From contig NZ_CP009928.1 of NCBI RefSeq assembly GCF_001021975.1, positions 3,848,001 to 3,912,000 of the forward strand: DNA of 64,000 bases, in the 5' to 3' direction. This stretch comes from Chryseobacterium gallinarum. GTDB taxonomy: Bacteria; Bacteroidota; Bacteroidia; Flavobacteriales; Weeksellaceae. Made by a program: the position numbers and the translations under genes. Positions 16,653-24,755 of this stretch are shown here, piece by piece; within the stretch, counting starts at the first letter, position 1, and every line of letters begins with the position of its first letter. The notes under the pieces were generated by a model, which ran no database searches, was not told where the DNA came from, and was given only the letters and a program-made list of their open reading frames with translations.

Positions 16653-17153
16653 ATGGAATTTCAAAAGAATCTTCTGGAATATATAAGTCAATCTTTGATG
16701 ACTACAGATGAAACGATCTCAGTGGCTGAAAGTGTTACTTCAGGGTGCTTACAGCTGGCTTTTTCACAAATGCCAAATGCCTCATTATTCTATAAGGGAG
16801 GAATGACAGCCTATACTTTACCTGAAAAGGTAAGATTATTACATGTAAACAGAAAGGAAGCCGAGGAATGTGATTGTGTTTCAGAAAACATCGCTGAAAC
16901 AATGGCATTGAACGTGGCTTCCCTTTATGAATCGGATTGGTCCATTGCAACCACAGGTTATTGTACCCCGATCCGGAATTCGGCGTATAAAATTTTTGCC
17001 TATTTCTCATTTTCGTATAAAGGAGAGATTATCCTTACCAAAAAATTAGAATTACATCCTAAAACACAAGCTTTAAATGCCCAGTTATACTACACGGAAT
17101 TTATTCTGGGCTGTTTTAAAAGCGAGATCAACAGACTGCTGATATTAAAGTGA
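16653..17153 (+). CDS. CinA C-terminal (PncC-like) family protein
   Basis: A 166-residue stand-alone CinA C-terminal domain. PncC members deamidate NMN to nicotinate mononucleotide in the NAD cycle. The N-terminal catalytic-serine motif is AESVTSGCLQ (family AESxTGG; here the second-last glycine is Ser), followed by FYKGGMTAY, VSENIAETMA and the SIATTGYC block. The changed glycine and the weak C-terminus suggest a diverged member. It follows katE after a terminator and precedes an SDR gene by 17 bp. Its presence in a peroxide-stress island links it to NAD homeostasis only by inference. Confidence 0.8.
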   Translation: MEFQKNLLEYISQSLMTTDETISVAESVTSGCLQLAFSQMPNASLFYKGGMTAYTLPEKVRLLHVNRKEAEECDCVSENIAETMALNVASLYESDWSIATTGYCTPIRNSAYKIFAYFSFSYKGEIILTKKLELHPKTQALNAQLYYTEFILGCFKSEINRLLILK

Positions 17154-17170
17154 TGTAAAAAAGAATACAC

Positions 17171-17917
17171 ATGGGAAAATTAGAAAACAAATCAGCACTG
17201 ATTACCGGTGCTGACAGCGGAATCGGGAGAGCGGTAGCACTGCTTTTCGCATTAGAAGGAGCCGATATTGCTATTATATATCATAGTAGTGATGATGATG
17301 CTGAAAAAACGAAAGCTGAAATTGAAAACCTGGGCAGAAAGTGCATCCTTTTTCAAGGAGATATTAATGATTACGAATTTTGCGAAAAGACGGCTAAGGA
17401 TGTAGTTTCGGAATTAGGGAAAATTGATATTCTTGTCAATAATGCAGGCGTTCAGTTTCCATCAGATAATATTGTAAACCTGGAAGAAAAGAACATCCGG
17501 AAAACCTTTGATTCCAATATTGTAGGAATGATCTTACTCACGAAAGTGGTTTTCCAGTATATGAAAGAAGGAAGCTGTGTAATTAATACCACTTCTGCGG
17601 TTGCCTATCAGGGGCATCCTGAACTGCTGGATTATTCAGCAACAAAAGGCGCTATTGTCGCTTTTACGCGCTCGTTGGCTTTACAGGCAAAACCTCAGAA
17701 CATCAGGATTAATGCTGTAGCTCCGGGGCCTGTGGCAACCCCGCTTACGGAAGAAACATTCAATGAAAAAAAAGAAAATCCCAATCTGCCCCCTTTTGAA
17801 AGAAACGCTACTCCTGAAGAGATTGCCTCAAGCTTTTTATTTCTGGCAAGCGATGACGCTGTACAGATTACAGGGCAGGTCATTCATCCTAACGGGGGAT
17901 TAATTGTAAATGGATAA
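17171..17917 (+). CDS. SDR family oxidoreductase
   Basis: A 248-residue classical short-chain dehydrogenase. The cofactor motif is TGADSGIG (residues 12-19), the NNAG motif is at ~90-93, and the catalytic residues are S142, Y155 and K159 (YSATK). The C-terminus has the usual ITGQVIHPNGG loop. It resembles the glucose-dehydrogenase/YhdF-like SDRs that often sit in general stress clusters. Substrate unknown. It lies between the PncC-like gene and a tiny lipoprotein, all on the plus strand. Confidence 0.92.
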   Translation: MGKLENKSALITGADSGIGRAVALLFALEGADIAIIYHSSDDDAEKTKAEIENLGRKCILFQGDINDYEFCEKTAKDVVSELGKIDILVNNAGVQFPSDNIVNLEEKNIRKTFDSNIVGMILLTKVVFQYMKEGSCVINTTSAVAYQGHPELLDYSATKGAIVAFTRSLALQAKPQNIRINAVAPGPVATPLTEETFNEKKENPNLPPFERNATPEEIASSFLFLASDDAVQITGQVIHPNGGLIVNG

Positions 17918-17940
17918 TAAAAATTTTAAAATACTTCAGT

Positions 17941-18099
17941 ATGAAAACAACAGCATTTATTTTAGGTATTATGGGCTTATTCACTTTTGTTTCCTGCAGA
18001 TGCAACCTTGATGAAGATGAATCTGAAAAAAAACCGGAGACTGAAGAAAATAACCGGAAGACTAAGGAGTCTGAAAATGATACTTTACGCATACGATAA
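17941..18099 (+). CDS. Very small (52-aa) acidic lipoprotein
   Basis: A short frame starting at ATG 17941 encodes a lipoprotein signal (AFILGIMGLFTFVSC, lipobox FVSC, Cys19) followed by a charged, Glu/Lys/Asn-rich tail with no domain (DEDESEKK, then ETEENNRKTKESEN). It lies 23 bp after the SDR stop and 27 bp before the FAD-Rieske gene, so it fits an operon. The lipobox, operon spacing and codon use support it as a real gene. Function unknown. Confidence 0.65.
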   Translation: MKTTAFILGIMGLFTFVSCRCNLDEDESEKKPETEENNRKTKESENDTLRIR

Positions 18100-18126
18100 G
18101 AAGTTTAACCTTATAATTATTTGATC

Positions 18127-19656
18127 ATGTACAGAGATGGAGCAAGAAAAAGCATATGGCAGGAGGAAATCAAAAAAAAGTCGACAGAAACGGATCTTTA
18201 CCGGATGTTTGATGTCGTGATAGTAGGCGGTGGGATTACAGGGGTATCCACAGCTTTGAAACTTCAGGAATCCGGAAAAAAATGCCTTATTCTGGAAGCT
18301 GCCAACATTGGATTCGGAACAACCGGCGGGACAACGGCCCATTTAAATGATTTTTTTGATACTACCTTTACACAAGCCATTAACCGTTTCGGTTTAGAAA
18401 ATGCCAAGCTATATGCAGAATCCGGAAAGGATGCCATTGATATTATTGAGGATAATATCCGGAAATACAATATCCAATGTGATTTTGTCAGGAAGCCGGC
18501 TTATCTTTTTGCTTTGGATGAGAAACAGGAAAAACAATTGAAAGATATTGTAGAAGGAGCTTCCCGGGTAGGACATGAAATGATGTATGTAAGTGAAATC
18601 CCGTTTCCTGTTCCTTTTAAAGAAGCCGTGGTTATTCCGGGGCAGGGCAGCTTCCATCCCATCAAATATATTAAAGGATTATGTGATGCCTTTATTCAAT
18701 TAGGAGGTTCCATTGTGGAAGAGTGTTTCTGTGAATCGCATGAGAAGAAAGATGACAGTATTATTCTAACAACTTCCAAAGGAGAAATTAAAGCAGAATA
18801 TGTGATTTATGCTACCCATATTCCTCCTGGAGTTAATGTTCTGCATTTTACCAATGCTCCCTACAGAAGTTATGCCATTGCTTTCACTCTGAAAGATGAA
18901 AACTATCCATGGGAATTGGGGTATGATCTGGAAGATCCTTATCACTATTACAGAATACAGGATGTTGATGGACAAAAATTACTGATCGCAGGAGGTGAAG
19001 ATCATAAAACGGGGCATTCTGACGATACCGGGGAATGTTTTTCAAGGCTTGAAAATTATGTCCGGGAGTATTTTAATGTTGAAACGGTGTATTACAGCTG
19101 GTCAAGTCAGTATTATGAGCCTGTGGATGGATTTCCTTACATTGGAAAGCTTCCGGGAAATGATGAAAAAATATATGTGGCTACAGGTTTCAGGGGAAAC
19201 GGGATGATATTCGGAACACTTTCTTCGCAGATTTTTCATGATCTGATTATTAACGGAGAAAGTAAATATGAGAAAATATTCAATCCTTCAAGAATAAAAC
19301 CTCTGGCCGGATTTACAGAATTTGTAAAAGAAAATGCGTCCGTAGCTTTTGATTTTATAAAAGATAAGACTTTTATAGAGAAGATTGAATCTTTTTCAGA
19401 AGTGAGGGAGGGAGAAGCGAAAGTAATACGGTATGAAGGTAACTCTTATGCCTTATATAAAGAAAATAACGGTATGCTCCATCTGCTGAGAAGTACCTGT
19501 CCGCATGCAGGCTGTGAAGTAAGATGGAACAGTGCTGAATTAAGCTGGGACTGTCCTTGTCATGGATCCCGGTTTAATGTTAACGGAAAAGTACTTACAG
19601 GCCCTACTACTAAAAAACTAGAGAAGATATTCCCTTACCAGAGCAATAAATCATGA
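18127..19656 (+). CDS. FAD-dependent oxidoreductase (DAO family) with C-terminal Rieske domain
   Basis: A 509-residue fusion. Residues ~25-380 form a DAO-type FAD domain with the dinucleotide motif VVIVGGGITGVSTALKL and the C-terminal FAD block VATGFRGNGMIFGTLSSQ. Residues ~420-505 are a Rieske [2Fe-2S] domain with ligands C458/H460 and C476/H479 (CPHAGCEV ... CPCHGSRF). The same architecture is widespread in bacterial stress islands, but its substrate is not established. ATG 18127 is used rather than TTG 18121. It is followed 30 bp later by the DUF6766 gene. Confidence 0.92.
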   Translation: MYRDGARKSIWQEEIKKKSTETDLYRMFDVVIVGGGITGVSTALKLQESGKKCLILEAANIGFGTTGGTTAHLNDFFDTTFTQAINRFGLENAKLYAESGKDAIDIIEDNIRKYNIQCDFVRKPAYLFALDEKQEKQLKDIVEGASRVGHEMMYVSEIPFPVPFKEAVVIPGQGSFHPIKYIKGLCDAFIQLGGSIVEECFCESHEKKDDSIILTTSKGEIKAEYVIYATHIPPGVNVLHFTNAPYRSYAIAFTLKDENYPWELGYDLEDPYHYYRIQDVDGQKLLIAGGEDHKTGHSDDTGECFSRLENYVREYFNVETVYYSWSSQYYEPVDGFPYIGKLPGNDEKIYVATGFRGNGMIFGTLSSQIFHDLIINGESKYEKIFNPSRIKPLAGFTEFVKENASVAFDFIKDKTFIEKIESFSEVREGEAKVIRYEGNSYALYKENNGMLHLLRSTCPHAGCEVRWNSAELSWDCPCHGSRFNVNGKVLTGPTTKKLEKIFPYQSNKS

Positions 19657-19686
19657 GTCTGTCTATCAAACAAAAAATCACGAAAA

Positions 19687-20343
19687 ATGTCACAACCTGG
19701 TTTTTTTTACCGCAACAGCCTGAGTCTGGTTTTGTTTGCTTTAATGATGCTTTCCCTTACAGGACAGTTCTTTACAGGGTGGACTACAGAAAATAAAGAA
19801 CTTATTGAAAACGGTATGCCTCCTTTGCGGTTAGGAGAATACCTGTATAGCGGACATTTTATTCAGGCTACTTTTGAGAATTGGGAAAGTGAGTTTCTGC
19901 AGATGCTGTTATATGTTCTGTTAACGGTTTCTTTAAGACAAAAAGGTTCCAGCGAGTCCAAATCCCTGGAAAAGGAAGAAGATGTTGATAAAGAACCCCG
20001 CCCGCATCCTAAGGCCCCATGGCCGGTAAAAAAAGGAGGAATATGGCTTGCCATTTATAAACACTCATTGTCCCTGGCTTTTGGGCTTCTTTTTCTTATG
20101 AGTTTTACACTGCATTTTTATGGAAGTTTTAAAGATTTTAATAATGAGCAGCTGATGAAAAAGCAGTCTCCGGTAACGATGATGCAGTATATTTCAGAAT
20201 CAAGATTCTGGTTTGAATCTTTCCAGAACTGGCAGAGCGAATTTCTGGCGGTTGTATCCCTGGTCATTTTGTCAATCTGGCTCCGGGAAAAAGGCTCCCC
20301 GGAATCAAAACCCGTGGATATGCCTCATGATGAAACTCCCTGA
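19687..20343 (+). CDS. DUF6766-like membrane protein with internal duplication
   Basis: A 218-residue membrane protein made of two similar halves (about residues 8-95 and 122-215). Each has a hydrophobic helix (NSLSLVLFALMMLSLTGQF; HSLSLAFGLLFLMSFTLHF), a polar loop, a conserved NW-E/Q-SEFL motif, a second helix and a REKGSPESK-type tail. About four TM helices in all. The DUF6766 assignment is from memory of this pattern. It is the last plus-strand gene of the stress island and ends four bases from the convergent AraC gene. Confidence 0.8.
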   Translation: MSQPGFFYRNSLSLVLFALMMLSLTGQFFTGWTTENKELIENGMPPLRLGEYLYSGHFIQATFENWESEFLQMLLYVLLTVSLRQKGSSESKSLEKEEDVDKEPRPHPKAPWPVKKGGIWLAIYKHSLSLAFGLLFLMSFTLHFYGSFKDFNNEQLMKKQSPVTMMQYISESRFWFESFQNWQSEFLAVVSLVILSIWLREKGSPESKPVDMPHDETP

Positions 20344-20347
20344 CTTT

Positions 20348-21142
20348 TTATATTTTGGGTTTTGTTTTCATCACGGCAAAATAAGCGGCTGTAAAGGCAG
20401 ACAAGCTCTGATATCCCACTTTATAAGCAATTTCGCTTAATGTATACTGCCGGGTGTCGATCAGCTCAATACTTTTCAGAATTCTTGTCAGCTGAAGATA
20501 CTTCTGTAAAGTAATTCCGGTTTCATGTTTAAAAATCCGCTGAAGGCTCCTTACAGACATTTGTGCTTTTTCAGCCAAAGAATCGATATTTAAATGGTAT
20601 TTAAAATTAGAGCTGATGTCCTGGCAAACCGGGATAAGCCTCTTATCGGCAGGAACAGGGATCTCCAGTCCGTTACTTTCTTTGCAGAAATTGGGAAGGC
20701 TTCTCAATATCGCTCTGAAAAAAATATCCTGTTCATCATTTTCAGCTAATACTTTATTCCATTTCGAGGCATATAACAGCATTTCTTTAAGAACCGGAGG
20801 CGCTGCAAAAACATGTACATCCTGATAAAAATCTTCCGGGAAAACAGTTTTGAATAAAAAGACCATAAGCTCAACCGTCTGGGCTTCGGATGTTATTTTA
20901 TGAGCCTTTTCAGACGGAATCCAGATAACATGGTGCTGGGGCACAAGATGAATCTTATTCTCTATGTGGAAATATTGGTAGCCCTCTTCTACAAAAGTAA
21001 GCTGCGAGCGGGCATGAATATGTTCATTATCATCATGCTTCCAGTTTTTTTCACACCATACATAGGCTTCTTTGGGAATAGTATCCACAAAATAACTGTT
21101 GTTTTTCCTGGTTAGTCCACATTTGATATTGTCGTTTTGCAT
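20348..21142 (-). CDS. AraC family transcriptional regulator (cupin-type sensor)
   Basis: A 264-residue regulator. The N-terminal cupin-like domain contains EHIHARSQLTFVEEGYQYF and VIWIPSEKAHKI. The C-terminal pair of helix-turn-helix motifs (IDSLAEKAQMSVRSLQRIFKHETG and TLSEIAYKVGYQSLSAFTAAYF) is AraC-type. It is divergent from the flavodoxin-RidA gene and presumably controls it. It is clearly paralogous to the AraC protein at 54237-55019 (same length, WFEENW/WCEKNW, GYQYF/GFQYI, HVIWIPSEKAH/HAVWIPPNTIH). Confidence 0.92.
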   Translation of the reverse strand: MQNDNIKCGLTRKNNSYFVDTIPKEAYVWCEKNWKHDDNEHIHARSQLTFVEEGYQYFHIENKIHLVPQHHVIWIPSEKAHKITSEAQTVELMVFLFKTVFPEDFYQDVHVFAAPPVLKEMLLYASKWNKVLAENDEQDIFFRAILRSLPNFCKESNGLEIPVPADKRLIPVCQDISSNFKYHLNIDSLAEKAQMSVRSLQRIFKHETGITLQKYLQLTRILKSIELIDTRQYTLSEIAYKVGYQSLSAFTAAYFAVMKTKPKI

Positions 21143-21153
21143 ATGTTTTTTGG

Positions 21154-21185
21154 CAAATTTAATAAAAACGCCAATATTAATTTTG
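21154..21185. promoter_or_regulatory. Back-to-back divergent promoters, AraC / flavodoxin-RidA
   Basis: A minus-strand -7 box TAAATTTG (21154-21161) and a plus-strand -7 box TAATTTTG (21178-21185) are separated by exactly 16 bp, so the upstream parts of the two promoters overlap. An inverted repeat TTGGC/GCCAA spans the pair. The second AraC locus (54182-54213) has the same 16-bp arrangement. Confidence 0.6.
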
Positions 21186-21227
21186 TATCCTTAAAATGAT
21201 TAATTATAAACCTATTCTTATTTCCCA

Positions 21228-22361
21228 ATGAAAAAAATATGTTCTTTTTTTGTTTTAACTTTATTAACTAACATTTCAGTTATGGCACAAAATAAATCTA
21301 AAATATTGGTCCTCATCCACTCGGATAATGGAGGAACTTACGAATTGGCAAAGGAAATCGCCAAAGGAATTGAAAGTGAAAATACTGCAGTTTCTTATAT
21401 CAAGCTGGTTAAGTCTTCACAAAATCCGCTCTTAAAAGATTTGCCGGTGGCCACTGTGGATGAGCTCACAGGCTATGACGGAATTGCTTTTGGTTCGCCG
21501 GTTTATTTTGGAAATATCAGCACGGGAATGAGTGAATTTTTATCTAAAACCGTTCAGCTATGGACAGCTCATGCCCTGGAAGGAGTTCCTGCGACAGTTT
21601 TTATGTCAGCAGGAAGCGGGGCCGGGAAAGAACTGGCTCTTCAGGCGTTCTGGAACACCCTCGCGGTACACGGGATGGTTTTGGTATCCAATGGGATCCG
21701 TGGAACGGAAGAACTCAACAAAGCTATTCCACAAGGAAATTCTGTTCTGGGAGTAACCAGCATGGCGTCGCTTAAAGATGTCGAGAGACCTACAAAAGGA
21801 GAAAGGCACCTGGCAGAGCTGCAAGGGAAAAATTTTGCTAAAGTAACATTGGCTTTACAAGGTACACATCCTCCAAAAACAACAGTACTTCATGAGCATC
21901 ATGTCAACTTCAATGATGTTTTAAAACAAAAAAACATTGTTCTTCCCCAAGTTCCCAAACCTGCCGGAAATTATCAGCCGTTTGTACGTTCCGGAAATCT
22001 TGTGTTTATCAATCAGGTAGCCTTAAAAGATGGCAAAATCTTTAATGCCGGGAAGCTAGGGGTAGATGTTAATGAACAGCAAGTGAAAGAGGCAACGAAA
22101 GTGACTATGCTAAATGTTTTATCCGTTTTAAATGAAGCTGTAGGGGGTAATTTGGGTAAAGTAAAACAGTGTGTACAGTTAACGGGGATTTTCAATACAA
22201 AAGATGACTATACCCAACATGCCAACCTTATGAATGTGGCGTCTGATCTCACAGTTGAAATCTTTGGAGAAAAAGGAAAGCATGCAAGAGCCACTTTGGG
22301 AGCTTCTTCTATTCCTGTCAATTCTTCTGTTGAGATTCAGGCTATTTTTGAAGTGGAGTAA
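21228..22361 (+). CDS. Secreted flavodoxin/WrbA-like and RidA fusion protein
   Basis: A 377-residue fusion. Residues 1-20 are a signal peptide (ICSFFVLTLLTNISVMA-Q). Residues ~24-200 are a flavodoxin/NADPH-dependent FMN reductase-like domain (ILVLIHSDNGGTYELAKEIAKGI; GIAFGSPVYFGNISTGMSEFL; VFMSAGSGAG). Residues ~240-377 are a RidA/YjgF domain with the conserved arginine region HARATLGASSIPVNSSVEIQAIFEV. RidA enzymes deaminate reactive enamines/imines, and flavodoxin-like domains bind FMN. The two together with an export signal are unusual. It is divergent from an AraC regulator. Confidence 0.85.
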   Translation: MKKICSFFVLTLLTNISVMAQNKSKILVLIHSDNGGTYELAKEIAKGIESENTAVSYIKLVKSSQNPLLKDLPVATVDELTGYDGIAFGSPVYFGNISTGMSEFLSKTVQLWTAHALEGVPATVFMSAGSGAGKELALQAFWNTLAVHGMVLVSNGIRGTEELNKAIPQGNSVLGVTSMASLKDVERPTKGERHLAELQGKNFAKVTLALQGTHPPKTTVLHEHHVNFNDVLKQKNIVLPQVPKPAGNYQPFVRSGNLVFINQVALKDGKIFNAGKLGVDVNEQQVKEATKVTMLNVLSVLNEAVGGNLGKVKQCVQLTGIFNTKDDYTQHANLMNVASDLTVEIFGEKGKHARATLGASSIPVNSSVEIQAIFEVE

Positions 22362-22440
22362 GGTATAGAATAAATTAAATATGATTTAACATTGAGTCTA
22401 AATGCAAGGCTTTCGCAGGTTATATATGCATAAAACTGAA

Positions 22441-22544
22441 AAAGAGGCTATCTCAAGTATTCATTTTTCAGGATTCCTGCCTGACAAAATTTGTCAGGCA
22501 GAAGATTTTCAGAGTATTAGTTTACCTTTTGAGACAACCTCTTT
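22441..22544. terminator. Nested inverted repeat between convergent genes (bidirectional terminator or REP-like element)
   Basis: The outer arms AAAGAGGCTATCTCAA (22441-22456) and TTGAGACAACCTCTTT (22529-22544) pair at 14 of 16 positions. An inner perfect 12-bp stem CTGCCTGACAAA/TTTGTCAGGCAG spans 22477-22501. It lies between two convergent genes, and the plus strand continues with GTTTTTAT. Confidence 0.65.
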
Positions 22545-22548
22545 GTTT

Positions 22549-23055
22549 TTATATTAACGCATTACCCTCCACACCATCTGAATTATCAGTTTTATTCCCG
22601 GTAATAGCAGATGTTATAAAGTTAAACAGGCTGACAAGTTTTCCAGCTTTGGTATCCCAGTAATAGGTTTCTTTAGGCTCCACCCGGATAATGGTAACAT
22701 TGGGATCGTCTTTTCCATCAAACCATGCTTTTGCCAACGGAGACCATTTTTCCTCTATCGTTGCCTTATCTTTGTAAACAGAAGCTTCCCCGTACACTGA
22801 CAGATATTGGGAGTTACTATTGTTCATAAAAAACAACTGAACCCTACGATCCTCTTTTATTTCAAAATTTTTGTTGCTTGTGCCACTGCTGATGAACCAT
22901 AAATTACCGCTGTCATCAGTTTCCTGTAAGGTCATTGGTCTTGCATTGACAGGAATGGTTCCAAGTTCTGTACAGAACATACATATCCTTGCATTTTCCG
23001 ACAATTCTTTGATCTTTCTGATCGCTTCCAGATGGGTGAGATTTTGTGTTGACAT
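22549..23055 (-). CDS. Pyridoxamine 5'-phosphate oxidase-like FMN split-barrel (general stress) protein
   Basis: A 168-residue flavin-binding split-barrel protein of the general-stress GS26 type. It has LWFISSGTSNKNFEIKEDRRVQLFFMN for the barrel and FMN contact region, then YLSVYGEASVYKDKATIEEKW and WDTKAGKLVSL. True PNPOx length and PLP residues are not evident, so vitamin B6 activity should not be assumed. It is monocistronic. The 286-bp region upstream (23056-23341) shows no other gene, only a small AAAAGC/GCTTTT hairpin near 23210. Confidence 0.88.
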   Translation of the reverse strand: MSTQNLTHLEAIRKIKELSENARICMFCTELGTIPVNARPMTLQETDDSGNLWFISSGTSNKNFEIKEDRRVQLFFMNNSNSQYLSVYGEASVYKDKATIEEKWSPLAKAWFDGKDDPNVTIIRVEPKETYYWDTKAGKLVSLFNFITSAITGNKTDNSDGVEGNALI

Positions 23056-23341
23056 AATATAATATTTTAGTGATTGTAGAATGAATAAAAGAAAATTATA
23101 AAACCGCTATATTGAATAGCACTAAATAATTTCCATTAAAACATTCAAATACCTGACCAAAAGAAGATAAAAGCGAAGTGTTATTATTTAAATTTTTCTT
23201 AAAATTAAAAGCTATGGCTTTTGATAAGGGCAATGTAAACATTCACAACTCTAAAGTCAGAAACCTGAACTGTACAGAAATATTATAAGGACAGGAGCAT
23301 CAGTTGCCTGGCTGAATGAAAAATAAAGTCAGCTTTAAATA

Positions 23342-24043
23342 TTAAATTTCGTAGATTTCCGAGTCTGTGAAAACAAAATACTTACCCTTTTGAGGAATAT
23401 TCTTCGTATCCAATCCTGTAAATTCGCTGAAAGCAGGCAGCAATAATTGGTTGGAACTTAGCACAAAACAGGGAAGCCTGATGTTTTTTACGGAAGATGG
23501 CAGAATAATCCCGGGATGGATATGTCCTGTTATCTGAAATCCCGATTGTGCAGGATCAAAATGATGGATAAAATGAAACTCATCCAGATGTAAAGAGGTG
23601 GTTTTATGGTTCAGACAAAGCTTCTTTTCCAGGGAATCAGTGAGCCTGTCATGATTTCCTTCTACGAGATAAAGTTTAAGGTCAGGATATTGATTTCTCC
23701 AGGCACAGAATTCATCCACATCAGAATTGTCCCCGGCATGAAGAAGGTCACCAACTACGATAAATTTTTGGGGTTGAAAATATTCGATAAGTACGGACAA
23801 TCTTTCCAGATCGCTTTTCATGATATGATTGGCTAGTGCAATTCCGTTTTTTCTGAAATGGGCTGTCTTTCCGATATGAAGGTCAGAAAGAATCAAAGCT
23901 TTTTCTTTTTCCCAAAATACAGCACGCTGATTGGTTAAAATAAAAACATTCTGCTGAACGGAGATTTCTTTGGTTACAATATACACTGTTGATCGTTTAG
24001 TTAAAGGTTGTAAATCAGGACTTTTTTTTAAATTAATTGACAC
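23342..24043 (-). CDS. pdeM: Ligase-associated DNA damage response endonuclease PdeM
   Basis: A calcineurin-type metallophosphoesterase of the bacterial ligase-associated repair cluster. All metal motifs are present: [22 protein letters not shown] and GHIHPG. The first start (GTG 24043) overlaps the gpmA stop by 11 bp and adds a ~25-residue polar leader. A second GTG at 23986 gives a start closer to the usual family length, so the N-terminus is uncertain. It is the final gene of the minus-strand cluster exonuclease-ligase-helicase-gpmA-pdeM. Confidence 0.9.
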   Translation of the reverse strand: MSINLKKSPDLQPLTKRSTVYIVTKEISVQQNVFILTNQRAVFWEKEKALILSDLHIGKTAHFRKNGIALANHIMKSDLERLSVLIEYFQPQKFIVVGDLLHAGDNSDVDEFCAWRNQYPDLKLYLVEGNHDRLTDSLEKKLCLNHKTTSLHLDEFHFIHHFDPAQSGFQITGHIHPGIILPSSVKNIRLPCFVLSSNQLLLPAFSEFTGLDTKNIPQKGKYFVFTDSEIYEI

Positions 24044-24635
24044 TTCTGCTTATATGAAAATTTTCATCAAACAGATAGGTGAGCGGAATTCCTGTGGCTA
24101 TTTCTCTTTTCAGAATTTCTTCAGGGGATAAATGTTCAAGATACATGATCAATGCACGGAGACTGTTGCCATGGGCTACGATCAATACATTTTTTCCTTG
24201 TTTCAGTAAAGGTACGATTTCTCTTTCAAAATAAGGAACTACCCGGTTGTAGGTGTCTTTAAGGCTTTCACCTCCCGGAGGAATCACATCATATGATCTG
24301 CGCCAGATATATACCTGCTCATCCCCGTATTTCTGTGCTGTTTCAGCTTTGTTGAGTCCTTCCAGACTGCCATATGAGCGTTCGTTTAATGCCTTATCCC
24401 TGATCACCGGAATATCAGGATGTCCTATTTCATCCAGGATAACGGACAAAGTATGCTGCGCCCTGATTAATACGGAAGTGAAAGCAATATCTATTTTTTC
24501 ACCTTTTAAAGCAATTCCTGCTTTTCTGGCTTCTTCAATTCCTGTTTCAGTAATATCGATATCATGCCATCCTGTAAACCGGTTTTCCAGATTCCAGAGT
24601 GACTGTCCGTGACGGACAAGGAATAATTTTTCCAT
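24033..24635 (-). CDS. gpmA: 2,3-bisphosphoglycerate-dependent phosphoglycerate mutase
   Basis: Glycolytic interconversion of 3- and 2-phosphoglycerate. It is 200 residues, slightly shorter than E. coli GpmA. The phosphohistidine motif is LVRHGQS (H9). Other active-site parts are [27 protein letters not shown] (E85) and [10 protein letters not shown] (H155). It is the only non-repair gene in the ligase-associated cluster, placed after the helicase (120-bp gap) and overlapping the pdeM start by 11 bp, so pdeM translation is probably coupled to it. Confidence 0.93.
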   Translation of the reverse strand: MEKLFLVRHGQSLWNLENRFTGWHDIDITETGIEEARKAGIALKGEKIDIAFTSVLIRAQHTLSVILDEIGHPDIPVIRDKALNERSYGSLEGLNKAETAQKYGDEQVYIWRRSYDVIPPGGESLKDTYNRVVPYFEREIVPLLKQGKNVLIVAHGNSLRALIMYLEHLSPEEILKREIATGIPLTYLFDENFHISRSVN

Positions 24636-24755
24636 TGTTTTACCTTTGTTAATGGTAGGTGTTATTTCAAACTAAGTTACGGCGATTATTTAACCAGATC
24701 AAGCAAATTATTGATAAAAAATATGAGATTTGTGTAGCTTTGGAGGCAGGGTTCA

